DNA of 64,000 nt from Phocaeicola barnesiae DSM 18169 = JCM 13652 (GTDB lineage Bacteria; Bacteroidota; Bacteroidia; Bacteroidales; Bacteroidaceae): contig NZ_KB894648.1 of assembly GCF_000374585.1 (NCBI RefSeq), positions 72,171 through 136,170 on the forward strand, written 5' to 3'. Position numbers and translations under genes: made by a program. The notes under the pieces are model-generated. The model did no database searches. It saw nothing but the letters and a program-made list of their open reading frames with translations, and was not told where the DNA came from. Positions 43,612 to 53,437 of this stretch are shown here, in pieces (positions within the stretch are counted from its first letter, which is position 1; each line of letters opens with the position of its first letter).

Positions 43612-45783
43612 TCATAATTTCAAGATGACCCGGTCGCCTGCCTTTTGTGCCATCAGACTTTGGGTCTCATGCAGTTCCTTGTATCGTTGCATCATTTCCA
43701 TACACCGTTGCGGGTCATTGGCGATGTTGGGGTCTGCCAGGGAGCGGAGAATCTGTGCCAGTTCTTCCTCTACAATGGACAGTTTGAAGTCGAGCAGCAA
43801 ACGTGGTATCAGTTCGTAGAGCCGTTCCTCATCGGTGATGATTTTCTGCGCTTTTGAGTGATATTTGCTTAACTGATAGCGGTCGCTTACCAGGTTGGCG
43901 GCCAATTGACTGATTTCGGCTTCCGGATGGGTTATGAAATAACGTTCAGCCGAGAAACCGGTATCCTGTTCATGCCGGATGGCTTCTTCCAGAATCCGTC
44001 GGTGCAAGGCATCATGGAAGCGGATGTTGTCTGCTTTCAGGTCGCTGTCTATGAGGTCGATGACCGTTCGTGGAACCGTTTCTCCGTCTTCGGTCTCTTC
44101 GTAACAGGCTACTTTCTCCCCGTATCGAATCAGCATGCGTACCAGCTCCTCTTCTTTGGCGTAGAAGAGTTTCTTCTCGTTACCCTCTGTCGGGATGTAC
44201 GATTGGTAGCTATCCGGAACTTCGGGTATGTTTCCTTCGTTCTGAGGTGGAAGTATGGAGTCTGTCGGAGGCATGTACGCCTCTGCGGGAATAACTGATT
44301 TGTCCAGAACCGGTACTTCAGTGGGAGGAGGGAAATTTCCTTCGGTGTAAGCCGGTGCGGTTGAAGTTTCGGCAGAGGAGGGTAGGGCAGGGCTTTCCTG
44401 ACGCTGGGCGTTCATGTCCGTACGCTGTTGGCGGAGTTTCTGCCGTTGCTGTTCCTTGAACTTGTTTTCTCTGGCCTGTTCTATCAGTTTGGCGGTTGCT
44501 TCTACCAGAATCTTTTCTTCCATTTGCAGCAATTGGCTGCATTCGCGGATATAGACGGACCGTACGATGGCATCCGGAATGACCGAAATGCTCCGTACGA
44601 TACTGGAGATCAGTGATGCCCGTTTAATGGGGTCTTTCCCGGCCTCTTCCATCAGCAGGTTCGTTTTGAAGCGGATAAAATCCACCTCATGTTCGTTGAT
44701 GTAAGCCTGGTAGTCGGTAGCGTTGTGTTTGCGGGCAAAGCTGTCGGGGTCATCTCCGTCCGGTAGCAGACAGACCTTGATGTTCATACCTTCTTCCAAC
44801 AGCATGTCGATACCTCGGATACTGGCCTTGATACCGGCACCGTCGCCGTCGTATAATACGGTGATGTTGTTTGTAAAGCGATGAATCATCCGGATTTGTT
44901 CGGAGGTCAGGGCTGTACCCGATGAGGCTACCACGTTCTCGATACCGCTCTGATGCATGGAAATGACATCGGTGTATCCTTCTACCAGGAAACAGCGGTC
45001 CTGGCGGACAATTGCCTGTTTGGCGAAATAGATGCCGTACAGTTCCCGGCTCTTGTGGTAGATTTCCGATTCCGGTGAATTGACGTATTTCATCTGCACA
45101 TTCTTGGTCTGTGCGCTCAGCACACGCCCTCCGAAGGCCACCACTTTGCCCGACAGGGTATGTACGGGGAAGATGACACGTCCCCAGAAACGGTCCCGTA
45201 AACTGCCGTCATCCTTGCGGTAACAGAGTCCGGTTTTGACCAGGAAGTCTTCCTTGTATCCCTTGCGGATAGCTTCCTTGGCCAGCGCATCGTGACTGTC
45301 TGTACTGTATCCGAGCTGGAATTTCTTGATGATGTCATCCCGGAAGCCACGGCCGCGCAGGTAAGTCATACCGATGCGTTGTCCGTCAATGTTGTTGTAA
45401 AGGATGTCCTGGAAGTATTCGGCCGCAAACTGATTGACGACGAAAAGGCTTTCCCGCAGGCTGTGTGCCTGCTTCTCTTCTTCCGTCAGTTCACGTTCCT
45501 TGATTTCGATGTTGTATTTCTTGGCCAGCCATTTCAGTGCTTCGTAATATGAAAGCTGTTCGTGTTCCATGATGAAATGTACCACGTTACCGCCTTTGCC
45601 GCAACTGAAACATTTGCAGAGTCCTTTACTGGGTGATACACTGAACGAAGGAGTCTTTTCGTTGTGGAAGGGGCATAGACCAATGTAGTTGACACCCCTG
45701 CGGCGGAGTGTAACGAATTCGGACACGACATCAACAATCTGTGCGGCATCCAAAATACGGTCTATGGTGGCTTGGTCAATCAT
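43612..45783 (-). CDS. dnaG: DNA primase
   Basis: A 723-aa primase making RNA primers for replication. The CHC2 zinc domain has Cys37, His40, Cys58 and Cys61 (CPFH...CFSCGKGG). The Toprim core contains FLVEGYTDVISMHQSG, SSGTALT and LYDGDGAG. A Gln/Arg-rich then Pro-rich linker (about 440-530) joins to a C-terminal helicase-interaction domain. It is longer than the ~580-aa E. coli protein because of this linker. The gene follows the HAD phosphatase by 28 bases on the same strand. Confidence 0.96.
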   Translation of the reverse strand: MIDQATIDRILDAAQIVDVVSEFVTLRRRGVNYIGLCPFHNEKTPSFSVSPSKGLCKCFSCGKGGNVVHFIMEHEQLSYYEALKWLAKKYNIEIKERELTEEEKQAHSLRESLFVVNQFAAEYFQDILYNNIDGQRIGMTYLRGRGFRDDIIKKFQLGYSTDSHDALAKEAIRKGYKEDFLVKTGLCYRKDDGSLRDRFWGRVIFPVHTLSGKVVAFGGRVLSAQTKNVQMKYVNSPESEIYHKSRELYGIYFAKQAIVRQDRCFLVEGYTDVISMHQSGIENVVASSGTALTSEQIRMIHRFTNNITVLYDGDGAGIKASIRGIDMLLEEGMNIKVCLLPDGDDPDSFARKHNATDYQAYINEHEVDFIRFKTNLLMEEAGKDPIKRASLISSIVRSISVIPDAIVRSVYIRECSQLLQMEEKILVEATAKLIEQARENKFKEQQRQKLRQQRTDMNAQRQESPALPSSAETSTAPAYTEGNFPPPTEVPVLDKSVIPAEAYMPPTDSILPPQNEGNIPEVPDSYQSYIPTEGNEKKLFYAKEEELVRMLIRYGEKVACYEETEDGETVPRTVIDLIDSDLKADNIRFHDALHRRILEEAIRHEQDTGFSAERYFITHPEAEISQLAANLVSDRYQLSKYHSKAQKIITDEERLYELIPRLLLDFKLSIVEEELAQILRSLADPNIANDPQRCMEMMQRYKELHETQSLMAQKAGDRVILKL

Positions 45784-45811
45784 GATTTGAAATTTAAAAG
45801 AAATGGAATAT

Positions 45812-46477
45812 TCAATTCTTTAGCAGCAGTGTTTCCAACTCCTGATAGTCTGCTGCCAGGTAGGTAGCTCCGGCTTCTGTCAGTTCTTCTGCGTCGCCGT
45901 AACCGTAGAGTACTCCGATAGAGTCCAGTCCTACTTCGTTGGCTCCTATGATATCAAATTTCCGGTCGCCTATCATCACGATTTCTTGTGTATCTTCAAT
46001 ACCGAGAGTTTGGATGATGTTACGGATAACGTCTGCTTTAGTATGCAGGGTACCCGCTTCATCTCTGGCACCAATGTAATCGAAATAAGGAGCCAGTTTG
46101 AAGTGTTCAGTTACTCGTTGAGCCATGATGATTTTTTTCGAGGTAGCAAGGACTAGCACTTTTCCGGCATCCTTCATTTTTTGCAGAAAATTGAAAACGC
46201 CTTCATAAGGTTCTGCTTCATATGCTCCCAGTCTGGCATACCGTTCCCCATAGATGCGTGTGGCCTCATGTACTTGTTCTGAAGTGAAATGATAGAAGTT
46301 CCGAAAGGAATCTTCTAAAGGTGGACCTACAAACGGGCGTAAGTTTTCCAGATCTTCTATGTTGATACCAAAGTGGCGTAACGCATGTTGGGCACAGCGT
46401 TCGATGCCTTCGCCTGATTTCATCAAGGTTCCATCTAAATCAAAAAACAAGTATCTGTAATTCTTTCCGGTAGTCAT
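45812..46477 (-). CDS. HAD-superfamily phosphatase (phosphoglycolate phosphatase-like)
   Basis: A 221-aa HAD-IA hydrolase. Motif I FDLDGTL with nucleophile Asp is near residue 13; motif II is in VLATSKK, and motif III/IV in MIGDRKFDIIGANEVG. The helical cap lies between ~residues 18 and 85. Substrate cannot be deduced; close relatives are annotated as phosphoglycolate phosphatase or 5'-nucleotidase. It is first in a two-gene unit with dnaG. Confidence 0.85.
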   Translation of the reverse strand: MTTGKNYRYLFFDLDGTLMKSGEGIERCAQHALRHFGINIEDLENLRPFVGPPLEDSFRNFYHFTSEQVHEATRIYGERYARLGAYEAEPYEGVFNFLQKMKDAGKVLVLATSKKIIMAQRVTEHFKLAPYFDYIGARDEAGTLHTKADVIRNIIQTLGIEDTQEIVMIGDRKFDIIGANEVGLDSIGVLYGYGDAEELTEAGATYLAADYQELETLLLKN

Positions 46478-46542
46478 TCTTTCGAGTGTTTTTTAAGCTA
46501 TAGAAACAGAGTGTATACATAGTATACTCGCCAATATGTCTG

Positions 46543-46550
46543 CAAAGGTA
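46543..46550 (-). promoter_or_regulatory. -7 box of the HAD-dnaG unit
   Basis: TACCTTTG on the minus strand, 66 bases before the HAD start. An interrupted dyad based on GTATAC-ATA-GTATAC (about 46512-46526) lies in the leader. Confidence 0.45.
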
Positions 46551-46627
46551 GTAAAAAGGCCGAAAAAGAATAGTGAAAAGTAGAAAAACTACCAATTACT
46601 GTCGCAGGTCTATTCAATACAATAAAA

Positions 46628-46659
46628 AAAGAGAATTCTCTTTGTGGAGAATTCTCTTT
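46628..46659 (-). terminator. Terminator of mdh
   Basis: Perfect 13-bp stem AAAGAGAATTCTC / GAGAATTCTCTTT, 6-base loop; on the minus strand it is followed by TTTTATT. Each arm is itself a GAGAATTCTC palindrome. Confidence 0.85.
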
Positions 46660-46684
46660 ATATAAAAGAACCGATGTTCAATGA

Positions 46685-47686
46685 TTATTTGATGTTCGGG
46701 TTCAGCTTGTTCCATTCAGCTACTGGAGGAAGAACGCCCATAGCGATAACTTCGTCACGCAGAGCACACAAGTGTTCGTAGCTCTTGTCCAAAGCAGCCT
46801 GTTCTTCTGCAGTGCCATTCAGTGCAGCACAGTGGCAGCCGTCAGCTGTAATAGAAGTTTCCCAAGCCATCATGATATGATCGTACTTTTCGTTAGAAAC
46901 ATAAGTACCTGCCGGCCAGCGGAATGCTTTACCACCCATAGCAGCACCGATCATTTCGATAGAAACGTATGACGGACTCTGGAATGATGAACGACCACGC
47001 AAAGCAATGATGTTTGCGCCACCCTTAGTAACTTTCTGCTGGATTTCAGCCCACTGTTCTTTAGTCAGAGCGTCAGTGCCGATAATGTCAGTCAAAGGTT
47101 TGCCATTAACTTTTGCTGTTGATGCAAATACGGCCATCTGTTCGCCGTGACCACCGTAAGTACGGCAGTTTTCAACAGCGTCCATAGATACACCGAAGTG
47201 TTTAGCCAGTTCGCTACGCAGACGAGTAGAATCAAGAGCAGCCAAAGTAGTAACCTGACCAGGTTTCAAACCAGAATACAGCAGAGTAATCAAACCAGTG
47301 ATGTCAGCCGGGTTGAAGATAACAACGATGTGTTTAACATCCGGACAGTACTGTTTAACGTTCTTACCGAATTCTTCAGCGATAGCAGCATTACCTTTCA
47401 GCAAGTCTTCACGAGTCATACCAGCTTTACGAGCTGCACCACCTGAGTTTACGATATATTTAGCACCAGTCAGCGCTTCTTTGATATCTGAAGTGAAGGT
47501 AACGTTAACACCTTCGAAACCGCAGTGGAACAATTCTTCAGCAACACCTTCCAAACCTGGAGCGTACGGGTCGTACAAACAGATGTTAGGAGTTAAGCCC
47601 ATCATGATAGCAGTCTGAGCCATGTTAGAACCGATCATACCGGCAGCACCAACAATGGTAAGTTTTTCGTTTGTTACAAAATTCAT
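46685..47686 (-). CDS. mdh: Malate dehydrogenase
   Basis: A 333-aa NAD-dependent enzyme interconverting malate and oxaloacetate. The Rossmann motif LTIVGAAGMIGSNMAQ, the coenzyme-binding loop, the FNPADI segment and the active-site His in RTYGGHGEQM are visible. In Bacteroides it works mainly in the reductive branch toward fumarate and succinate. Strong codon bias suggests high expression. It is monocistronic with its own -7 box and terminator. Confidence 0.95.
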   Translation of the reverse strand: MNFVTNEKLTIVGAAGMIGSNMAQTAIMMGLTPNICLYDPYAPGLEGVAEELFHCGFEGVNVTFTSDIKEALTGAKYIVNSGGAARKAGMTREDLLKGNAAIAEEFGKNVKQYCPDVKHIVVIFNPADITGLITLLYSGLKPGQVTTLAALDSTRLRSELAKHFGVSMDAVENCRTYGGHGEQMAVFASTAKVNGKPLTDIIGTDALTKEQWAEIQQKVTKGGANIIALRGRSSFQSPSYVSIEMIGAAMGGKAFRWPAGTYVSNEKYDHIMMAWETSITADGCHCAALNGTAEEQAALDKSYEHLCALRDEVIAMGVLPPVAEWNKLNPNIK

Positions 47687-47740
47687 AATGCTTATTATTT
47701 AAGTTATGTATATAATGTTTGCTTTTTTCTTCTTGCGCTA

Positions 47741-47748
47741 CAAAGATA
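47741..47748 (-). promoter_or_regulatory. mdh -7 box
   Basis: TATCTTTG on the minus strand, 55 bases before the mdh start. Confidence 0.55.
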
Positions 47749-48029
47749 AAAAGTTCTTCTTGAAAACCCAATCATTTAAGAAAGGAAATATCAATGGAAA
47801 AAAAGGCTTTCTACTTGATTACGGAAAAATTTCACTATTTTTAAAAGAAGCATTCTTCATTTTGCTAACAGCAGGTAGCATTTTCTATGACTTTAGAGTT
47901 TGATAAATCTTATAGGTGTATTTTGTTTTTATTGGAAAAACGATAAGCGGAAGAATTTATTCGAGTTTATAACTTGAATGTATTTCTGGGTAATTATATC
48001 CTTTTTGCATAAAAAGAGTTTCGTTTTTG

Positions 48030-48060
48030 TTTGTTTTTTATGAAAGATGTGCTATTTTTG
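48030..48060 (+). promoter_or_regulatory. Promoter of orphan SusC/SusD pair
   Basis: TTTG (48030-48033), a 19-base spacer and TATTTTTG (48053-48060) match the Bacteroides consensus exactly; predicted leader about 33 bases. Confidence 0.75.
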
Positions 48061-48099
48061 TAAAAAATTAAATCTATTACTAATAATCATAAATTTTTT

Positions 48100-51000
48100 A
48101 TGGATTTGTTCTTTTTAAGTAGAAGTTTTATTAAGCGTGCGTCGCTAATGGGAATTGCTTCCATATTAGGCTGTCCATACATTGTGAATGCTGAGGTGAA
48201 GGCAGGAAACAATGCGGTGAGTATTGTTCAACAGGCAGTGGAGGTAAAGGGGGTAGTATATGATTCTACAGGTTTTCCTGTAATCGGTGCTTCCGTGGTA
48301 GAAAAAGGTAATTCAACCAACGGTGCCATTACCGATATGGATGGTAATTTTACATTGAATGTAGCGAAAGATGCTATTATTGTTATTTCGTACATTGGAT
48401 GTGAAACACAGGAGATAAAAGTTACTCCGGGGAAAATACTGAATGTGACACTGAAGGAAGACAATCAAGTGTTGGATGAAGTTGTTGTCGTTGGATATGG
48501 TGTACAGAAGAAAGTAAATCTGACAGGTTCTGTAGCTACTGTAGAAGGTGATGTTTTGGAACAACGTCCTTTAGCCAATGCTACACAAAGTCTGCAAGGT
48601 ATGGTACCAGGATTGTATATTGATAATACTAATGCTGGTCGTCCGGGTGCTACTTCTTCTTTGCAGTTGCGTGGTCAAGGAAATCTATCAGGTAATGCAG
48701 CTCCATACGTATTGGTAGATGGTGTAGAGATGGATTTGGCTGATGTCAATCCCAATGATATTGAGAATATTTCTGTCTTGAAAGATGCTGCTGCATCTTC
48801 TATATACGGTGCTCGTGCAGCTTACGGTGTTATTCTGGTCACAACCAAAAAAGGTAAGGAGGGTAAAACCCGTGTCAGCTATCAGGCTACATTGGGATGG
48901 ACTTCGCCGATGTCATTACCGGATATGGCAAATGCTTACGAATTTGCTACATATTTCAATAAGGCGTGTGAAAATGCAGGTATGACATTGCAGTACAGTG
49001 ATGAAAAATTGGCTCAGTTGCAACAATATATGAAAAATCCCGGTGATTTGGACCCATGGGCAGAATTGACACCGGGACAATCAATGGTAGGAGCTTTTGA
49101 AAACAGTGCCAAAGGTTTGGGGAATACGAACTATTTTGATTTGCATTATAAAGATGTTGCATTCAAACAGAATCATAATGTCAGTGTAAGTGGAGGTGGT
49201 GAAAAAGCACAATATTATGTTTCGGGAGGAATGTATAAGGAAGATGGGCTGTTACGTTATGCGGATATCGGATATAAACGTTTTAATTTCAGTGCAAATA
49301 TAACTTCAAAGGTTACAGACTGGTTGAAACTGAAAGTGAATACCAAATATATGAATTCAGATAATGAATCTCCATTTGGTACAGGTGCTTTGAGTGAAGG
49401 ATTTTACCATTCTTTGGCTCGATTCCGTCCTACTGTAAGTGTCATAGATCCGAATGGTTATTTTACTGAACTTTCTATGATTCCTTATCTGCAAAGTGGT
49501 ACAAAGGCAAATACAGAGAACAATAATTTGACCATGACAGGAGGATTGGAACTGGAACCATTGAAAGGCTGGCATATTTTCTTTGATTATACTTATCGTT
49601 ACAATACACGGGATTATTGGGCTTTGAAAGTGCTTCCGCAGATTCCGAATGAGTCAGGCGATTCTTATAATCTAGGTACTCGTTCTGAAGTGGTGGGTAC
49701 GGCAAGCAATTCATATACCCGTTATGATATGAATAATCAATACCAGTCGGTCAATTTGTATACTAATTATTCACTATCATTGGCTGACAAGCATAATTTT
49801 ACATTCATGTTGGGGTATCAGGAGGAATATTATAAATACAGATATCTGTATGATTCTGTAACAGGTATTCTTTCTACAAGTAATCCGAGTCTGGAGATGG
49901 CCGATGGTGACCGTACTGTACGTGATACTCGTTATGCTTGGGCTACCCGAGGCTATTTCGGCCGTATCAATTATGATTATATGGGACGTTATCTGGTGGA
50001 AGTGAATGGACGTTATGATGGTTCATCTCGTTTTGCGAAGGGAAGCCGTTGGGGCTTCTTCCCGTCTGTTTCTTTAGGATGGAACATTATGCGTGAATCG
50101 TTCATGGAAAAAACTCAGGATGTATTGTCTAATTTAAAACTACGTGTATCGTGGGGATTGCTAGGTAACCAAAGTGGGGCTGCTTACTATACTTTCGCTT
50201 CTACTATGGATCCTACATCTATTGGTAACTGGTTCTTCCAGAACGGACGAGACGGTTATCTTAGTCCTGGTGCCGTTGTAGATTCAAATACAACTTGGGA
50301 AAAAGTTGATCATAAGAATATCGGTATTGATTTCGGATTTTTAGGTAATGCATTGACTGGTTCTTTTGATGTATTCCAGCGTGATACACGTGATATGCTA
50401 GGACCGTCTGTTGCATTGGCCGATTTCTTCGGTGCTGTAGCTCCAGAAACAAACAACGCTGAAATGCGTAACCGAGGTTGGGAGTTGACGTTGCAATGGA
50501 GAGGCAAAATAGGTAAGGATATCAATTATTCTATCGGAGGTTCACTTTCAGATGCGACTTCAGAGGTAACTGCTTATGAAGGAGATGGATCTGATCCTGC
50601 CAATACTTGGTATGAGGGAAAGAAAGTGGGTGAAATCTGGGGATATCGTGCCTCCGGATTGATTCAGACACAGGAAGAAGCCGATGAATACAATGCTGCT
50701 CATGATTTGTCTTATCTTAGTGGTCAGGCGTGGATGCCGGGTGATGTAAAATATGTTGATTTGAATGGAGATAAGAAAATTAATAATGGAAGTAATGTGT
50801 TGGGTGATATGGGCGATATGACTGTTATCGGTAATACAACTCCACGGTATCAATATACTGTAAACGGTTCTATTTCTTGGAAGGGGGTTACTTTAAGTAT
50901 GATGTTCCAAGGAGTTGGTAAGCGTGATTGGTCACCTGCTATGAATACTTCTTATTTCTGGGGATCGGGAGCTTATGCACAGGTGACTGTCTTTAAGGAG

Positions 51001-51378
51001 CATCTTGACTATTGGACACCGGATAATCCTGATGCTTATTATCCAAACCCATATACAGCCGGTAATGCAGCGGTAGGAAGATATCGTGCGAAGACTTCTC
51101 AGAAGTCTGACCGTTACATGCAGAGTGCGGCTTATTGTCGTCTGAAGAACTTGACTGTCAGCTATGATTTGCCAGAAGCATGGATTAGTAAACTTCATCT
51201 GACTAAGGCACAGGTCTTCTTCTCTGGTGAAAATCTGTTGACTTTCACTAAGTTGAGTAGCATTTTTGATCCGGAAGGCTTATTTACAAACAACAGTTAT
51301 AATAATTCTCTTGAGCAGGCTGGTAAGAATTATCCGATGACCAGAGTATTTTCTGTCGGAGTTATTTTAAATATGTAA
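48100..51378 (+). CDS. SusC/RagA-type TonB-linked outer-membrane transporter (orphan pair)
   Basis: A 1092-aa SusC homologue. A basic signal region (to about residue 31, PYIVNAEV) leads to the carboxypeptidase-like domain (VKGVVYDSTGFPVIGASVVE), the TonB box area EVVVVGYGVQKKVNLTGS, plug motifs and a large barrel ending in VGVILNM. It is intact. It is paired with a SusD gene 18 bases downstream. No glycosidase, lyase, protease or regulator is adjacent (mdh on the left, an unrelated TonB-receptor unit on the right), so its ligand is unknown. It may be controlled from elsewhere in the genome. Confidence 0.92.
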   Translation: MDLFFLSRSFIKRASLMGIASILGCPYIVNAEVKAGNNAVSIVQQAVEVKGVVYDSTGFPVIGASVVEKGNSTNGAITDMDGNFTLNVAKDAIIVISYIGCETQEIKVTPGKILNVTLKEDNQVLDEVVVVGYGVQKKVNLTGSVATVEGDVLEQRPLANATQSLQGMVPGLYIDNTNAGRPGATSSLQLRGQGNLSGNAAPYVLVDGVEMDLADVNPNDIENISVLKDAAASSIYGARAAYGVILVTTKKGKEGKTRVSYQATLGWTSPMSLPDMANAYEFATYFNKACENAGMTLQYSDEKLAQLQQYMKNPGDLDPWAELTPGQSMVGAFENSAKGLGNTNYFDLHYKDVAFKQNHNVSVSGGGEKAQYYVSGGMYKEDGLLRYADIGYKRFNFSANITSKVTDWLKLKVNTKYMNSDNESPFGTGALSEGFYHSLARFRPTVSVIDPNGYFTELSMIPYLQSGTKANTENNNLTMTGGLELEPLKGWHIFFDYTYRYNTRDYWALKVLPQIPNESGDSYNLGTRSEVVGTASNSYTRYDMNNQYQSVNLYTNYSLSLADKHNFTFMLGYQEEYYKYRYLYDSVTGILSTSNPSLEMADGDRTVRDTRYAWATRGYFGRINYDYMGRYLVEVNGRYDGSSRFAKGSRWGFFPSVSLGWNIMRESFMEKTQDVLSNLKLRVSWGLLGNQSGAAYYTFASTMDPTSIGNWFFQNGRDGYLSPGAVVDSNTTWEKVDHKNIGIDFGFLGNALTGSFDVFQRDTRDMLGPSVALADFFGAVAPETNNAEMRNRGWELTLQWRGKIGKDINYSIGGSLSDATSEVTAYEGDGSDPANTWYEGKKVGEIWGYRASGLIQTQEEADEYNAAHDLSYLSGQAWMPGDVKYVDLNGDKKINNGSNVLGDMGDMTVIGNTTPRYQYTVNGSISWKGVTLSMMFQGVGKRDWSPAMNTSYFWGSGAYAQVTVFKEHLDYWTPDNPDAYYPNPYTAGNAAVGRYRAKTSQKSDRYMQSAAYCRLKNLTVSYDLPEAWISKLHLTKAQVFFSGENLLTFTKLSSIFDPEGLFTNNSYNNSLEQAGKNYPMTRVFSVGVILNM

Positions 51379-51396
51379 AAAACAGAGAAAAAGATT

Positions 51397-53214
51397 ATGA
51401 AAAAGATACATTTGCTGATTGTTTCAGCTTTATGTTTGGGAACGACTTCTTGCTTTGATATCAATCAAGAACCCCAAGGAGAAATTTCTACGGTAGGTGC
51501 ATTTACAACGACCAGTGAAATTACCATGTACCTGAATATGTTTTATCAAGGAAGTGTTCCTGTAATGGGAGGAGGAACAGTGAATAATTCGGCCATCAAA
51601 ACCCAGTCCAGCGGTTCTACCAACGGCATTGCTTTCGGAGATGCAAACAGTGATAATTTGTATCCTAATGCAATTGATTCGCGTTTGGCAGGTGAGACTT
51701 CACTGAGCAGTGCTACCGCCATGTATGACTACAAGTCGATTCGTAATGTAAATTTCTTGCTTCAGAATATCGGGAACTGTGAGGACAAAGGTTCAGAATA
51801 TGAACAATGTTTGGGAGAGGCTTATTATTTCCGGGCTGCATATTATTATCATTTGTTGGTAAACTATGGTGGTGTCACCTGGATAGAGGATTTGCTTGAT
51901 CCGGATGCCGGTCAGATGAAACTTCCACGAAATACCCGTACTGAGATAACGGATTACATCTTAAAGGATTTGGATCAGGCCATTACTTATTTGAATGAAC
52001 AGAGTAACAATGCTTCCCGTCGTGTTCATAAAGATGTAGCACGGGCATTCAAGAGTGAAGTTGCATTGTTTGCTGCTACCTGGGAGAAATACCATCGTGC
52101 AAAGAATGATCCGTTTTATGATAAGACATTATCGGATGCCGAGGCTAAAATTCAGGATTGGTTGAATCAGGCTGTAAAGGCAGCTGGTGAAGTGATAGAA
52201 CGTAATGTATGGAGCATTTATTCTACAGGCAATCCTCTGACCGATTATCGGGATATGTTCATTGATATTGACTTGAGTGATAATCAAGAGGTCTTGTGGT
52301 GGAAAGAGTATAACATTTCTGCTGGTATAGGTCATAATGTTACCTATTATTCTTGTCAGGGAGGGGGACAGGTTGGTGTATCTGCGTCGTTAGTTGATGA
52401 TTATCTGACAAGAGATGGAAGACCGTTTATAGGAACCGAGAAGCTAGAGGCAAAACGTACTTATGGAGTTGAGCTGAATCCGGATTTGCGTGACCCTCGT
52501 TTGTCGCAGACTGTATTTATGCCGGGCCAACAGATGCAGAGTGATGGTACGTTATATGAGTGGCCGCCTTTGGACGCTACTAACTATCATCAGAATACAA
52601 CTGGTTATTCCATGTTGAAATATGAAGAGTTCAATGCTGCAAATTCGGCTGCTTACACTACAGAAAGTCGTGGACAGGCACCTGCCATTCAGGTTCGTTA
52701 CGCTGATATTCTGTTGAATTATGCTGAGGCTTTGGCAGAACTGGATGGAGCAGGAAATGCTTCAAAGATACAGGCTGCCTTGAAACCTTTGCGTGACCGT
52801 GTTGGAATGCCGGAAGTAGATTTTGACCGTGAGTATAATACGGATGTTGATTATCCTTTCCATAATTTGGACAAATACATTCAGGCTGTTCGTCGTGAAC
52901 GTCGTGTAGAAAAAGCCTTGGAAAATTGTCGTTTGACAGATATTCTGCGTTGGGCTGCTGCTGACGAACTGATTGTAGGTAAGACTCCAACAGGCGCTTT
53001 GTATACGGGAAGCACTTTAGGTGAACACTTTTCAGGTATTATGACAGAAGGTTCTAACTTATGGTTGAAGGATGGTTATATTGTTTCGTTTAACAATACC
53101 AATTATCCGAATGGTTGGCAGTTTAATGTGAACCGTGATTATTTGCTGCCTATCCGTCAGGAAATGGTAGGTAGCCTAACTGGTGGATTATGGGAACAAA
53201 ATCCAGGATGGTAA
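51397..53214 (+). CDS. SusD/RagB-type lipoprotein (orphan pair)
   Basis: A 605-aa lipoprotein (lipobox TTSC; next residues FDINQE include acids, compatible with surface export). SusD features: N-terminal NVNFLLQNIGNCED helices, GEAYYFRAAYYYHLLVNYGGV, and C-terminal RYADILLNYAEALAEL, RRERRVEKALENCR and DILRWAA. It acts as the lid of the SusC protein encoded just before it. A terminator follows, so the operon has only these two genes. Confidence 0.92.
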   Translation: MKKIHLLIVSALCLGTTSCFDINQEPQGEISTVGAFTTTSEITMYLNMFYQGSVPVMGGGTVNNSAIKTQSSGSTNGIAFGDANSDNLYPNAIDSRLAGETSLSSATAMYDYKSIRNVNFLLQNIGNCEDKGSEYEQCLGEAYYFRAAYYYHLLVNYGGVTWIEDLLDPDAGQMKLPRNTRTEITDYILKDLDQAITYLNEQSNNASRRVHKDVARAFKSEVALFAATWEKYHRAKNDPFYDKTLSDAEAKIQDWLNQAVKAAGEVIERNVWSIYSTGNPLTDYRDMFIDIDLSDNQEVLWWKEYNISAGIGHNVTYYSCQGGGQVGVSASLVDDYLTRDGRPFIGTEKLEAKRTYGVELNPDLRDPRLSQTVFMPGQQMQSDGTLYEWPPLDATNYHQNTTGYSMLKYEEFNAANSAAYTTESRGQAPAIQVRYADILLNYAEALAELDGAGNASKIQAALKPLRDRVGMPEVDFDREYNTDVDYPFHNLDKYIQAVRRERRVEKALENCRLTDILRWAAADELIVGKTPTGALYTGSTLGEHFSGIMTEGSNLWLKDGYIVSFNNTNYPNGWQFNVNRDYLLPIRQEMVGSLTGGLWEQNPGW

Positions 53215-53264
53215 CCAGATAGCATTTTATTTTGTAACTTATTTTATATAGAAATAGGTTAGAG

Positions 53265-53301
53265 TCCAGGAAGACTATATATGGTTTTCCTGGATTTTTT
53301 T
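53265..53301 (+). terminator. Terminator of the orphan SusC/SusD operon
   Basis: TCCAGGAA / TTCCTGGA (stem 8-9 bp, loop about 14) followed by TTTTTTTAT. Confidence 0.8.
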
Positions 53302-53408
53302 ATATTAAATAGTTTCCATTCAGATGATGTGTTACCCTTTCTGTATGGAAGAAATGTGGCGTAAGCGGATTGTTAACAAGATGAAATCTGTAAGAAATAT
53401 TCGTGGCA

Positions 53409-53416
53409 TATTTTTG
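53409..53416 (+). promoter_or_regulatory. -7 box of TonB receptor/beta-helix operon
   Basis: TATTTTTG followed by C, 21 bases before the ATG at 53438. No TTTG at -33, which may mean that an activator is needed. Confidence 0.55.
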
Positions 53417-53437
53417 CGGCTGTAAAAGATATAGAGC

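Larger units (their letters stand above)
47687..48099. other. Divergent intergenic region between mdh and SusC
   Basis: 413 AT-rich bases holding the mdh promoter (47741-47748, minus strand) and the SusC promoter (48030-48060, plus strand). A 65-codon plus-strand frame in the middle is rich in Phe and Lys and has no support as a gene. Nothing else is recognised. Confidence 0.6.

Noticed and set aside
46512..46526. Operator upstream of the HAD-dnaG unit (GTATAC-ATA-GTATAC)
   Set aside because: Short AT-rich dyad located in the leader, not over the promoter boxes; too weak to report as a site by itself.
47706..47903. 65-codon frame between mdh and SusC
   Set aside because: Phe/Lys-rich composition of random AT-rich DNA, overlaps the mdh promoter, no start context.
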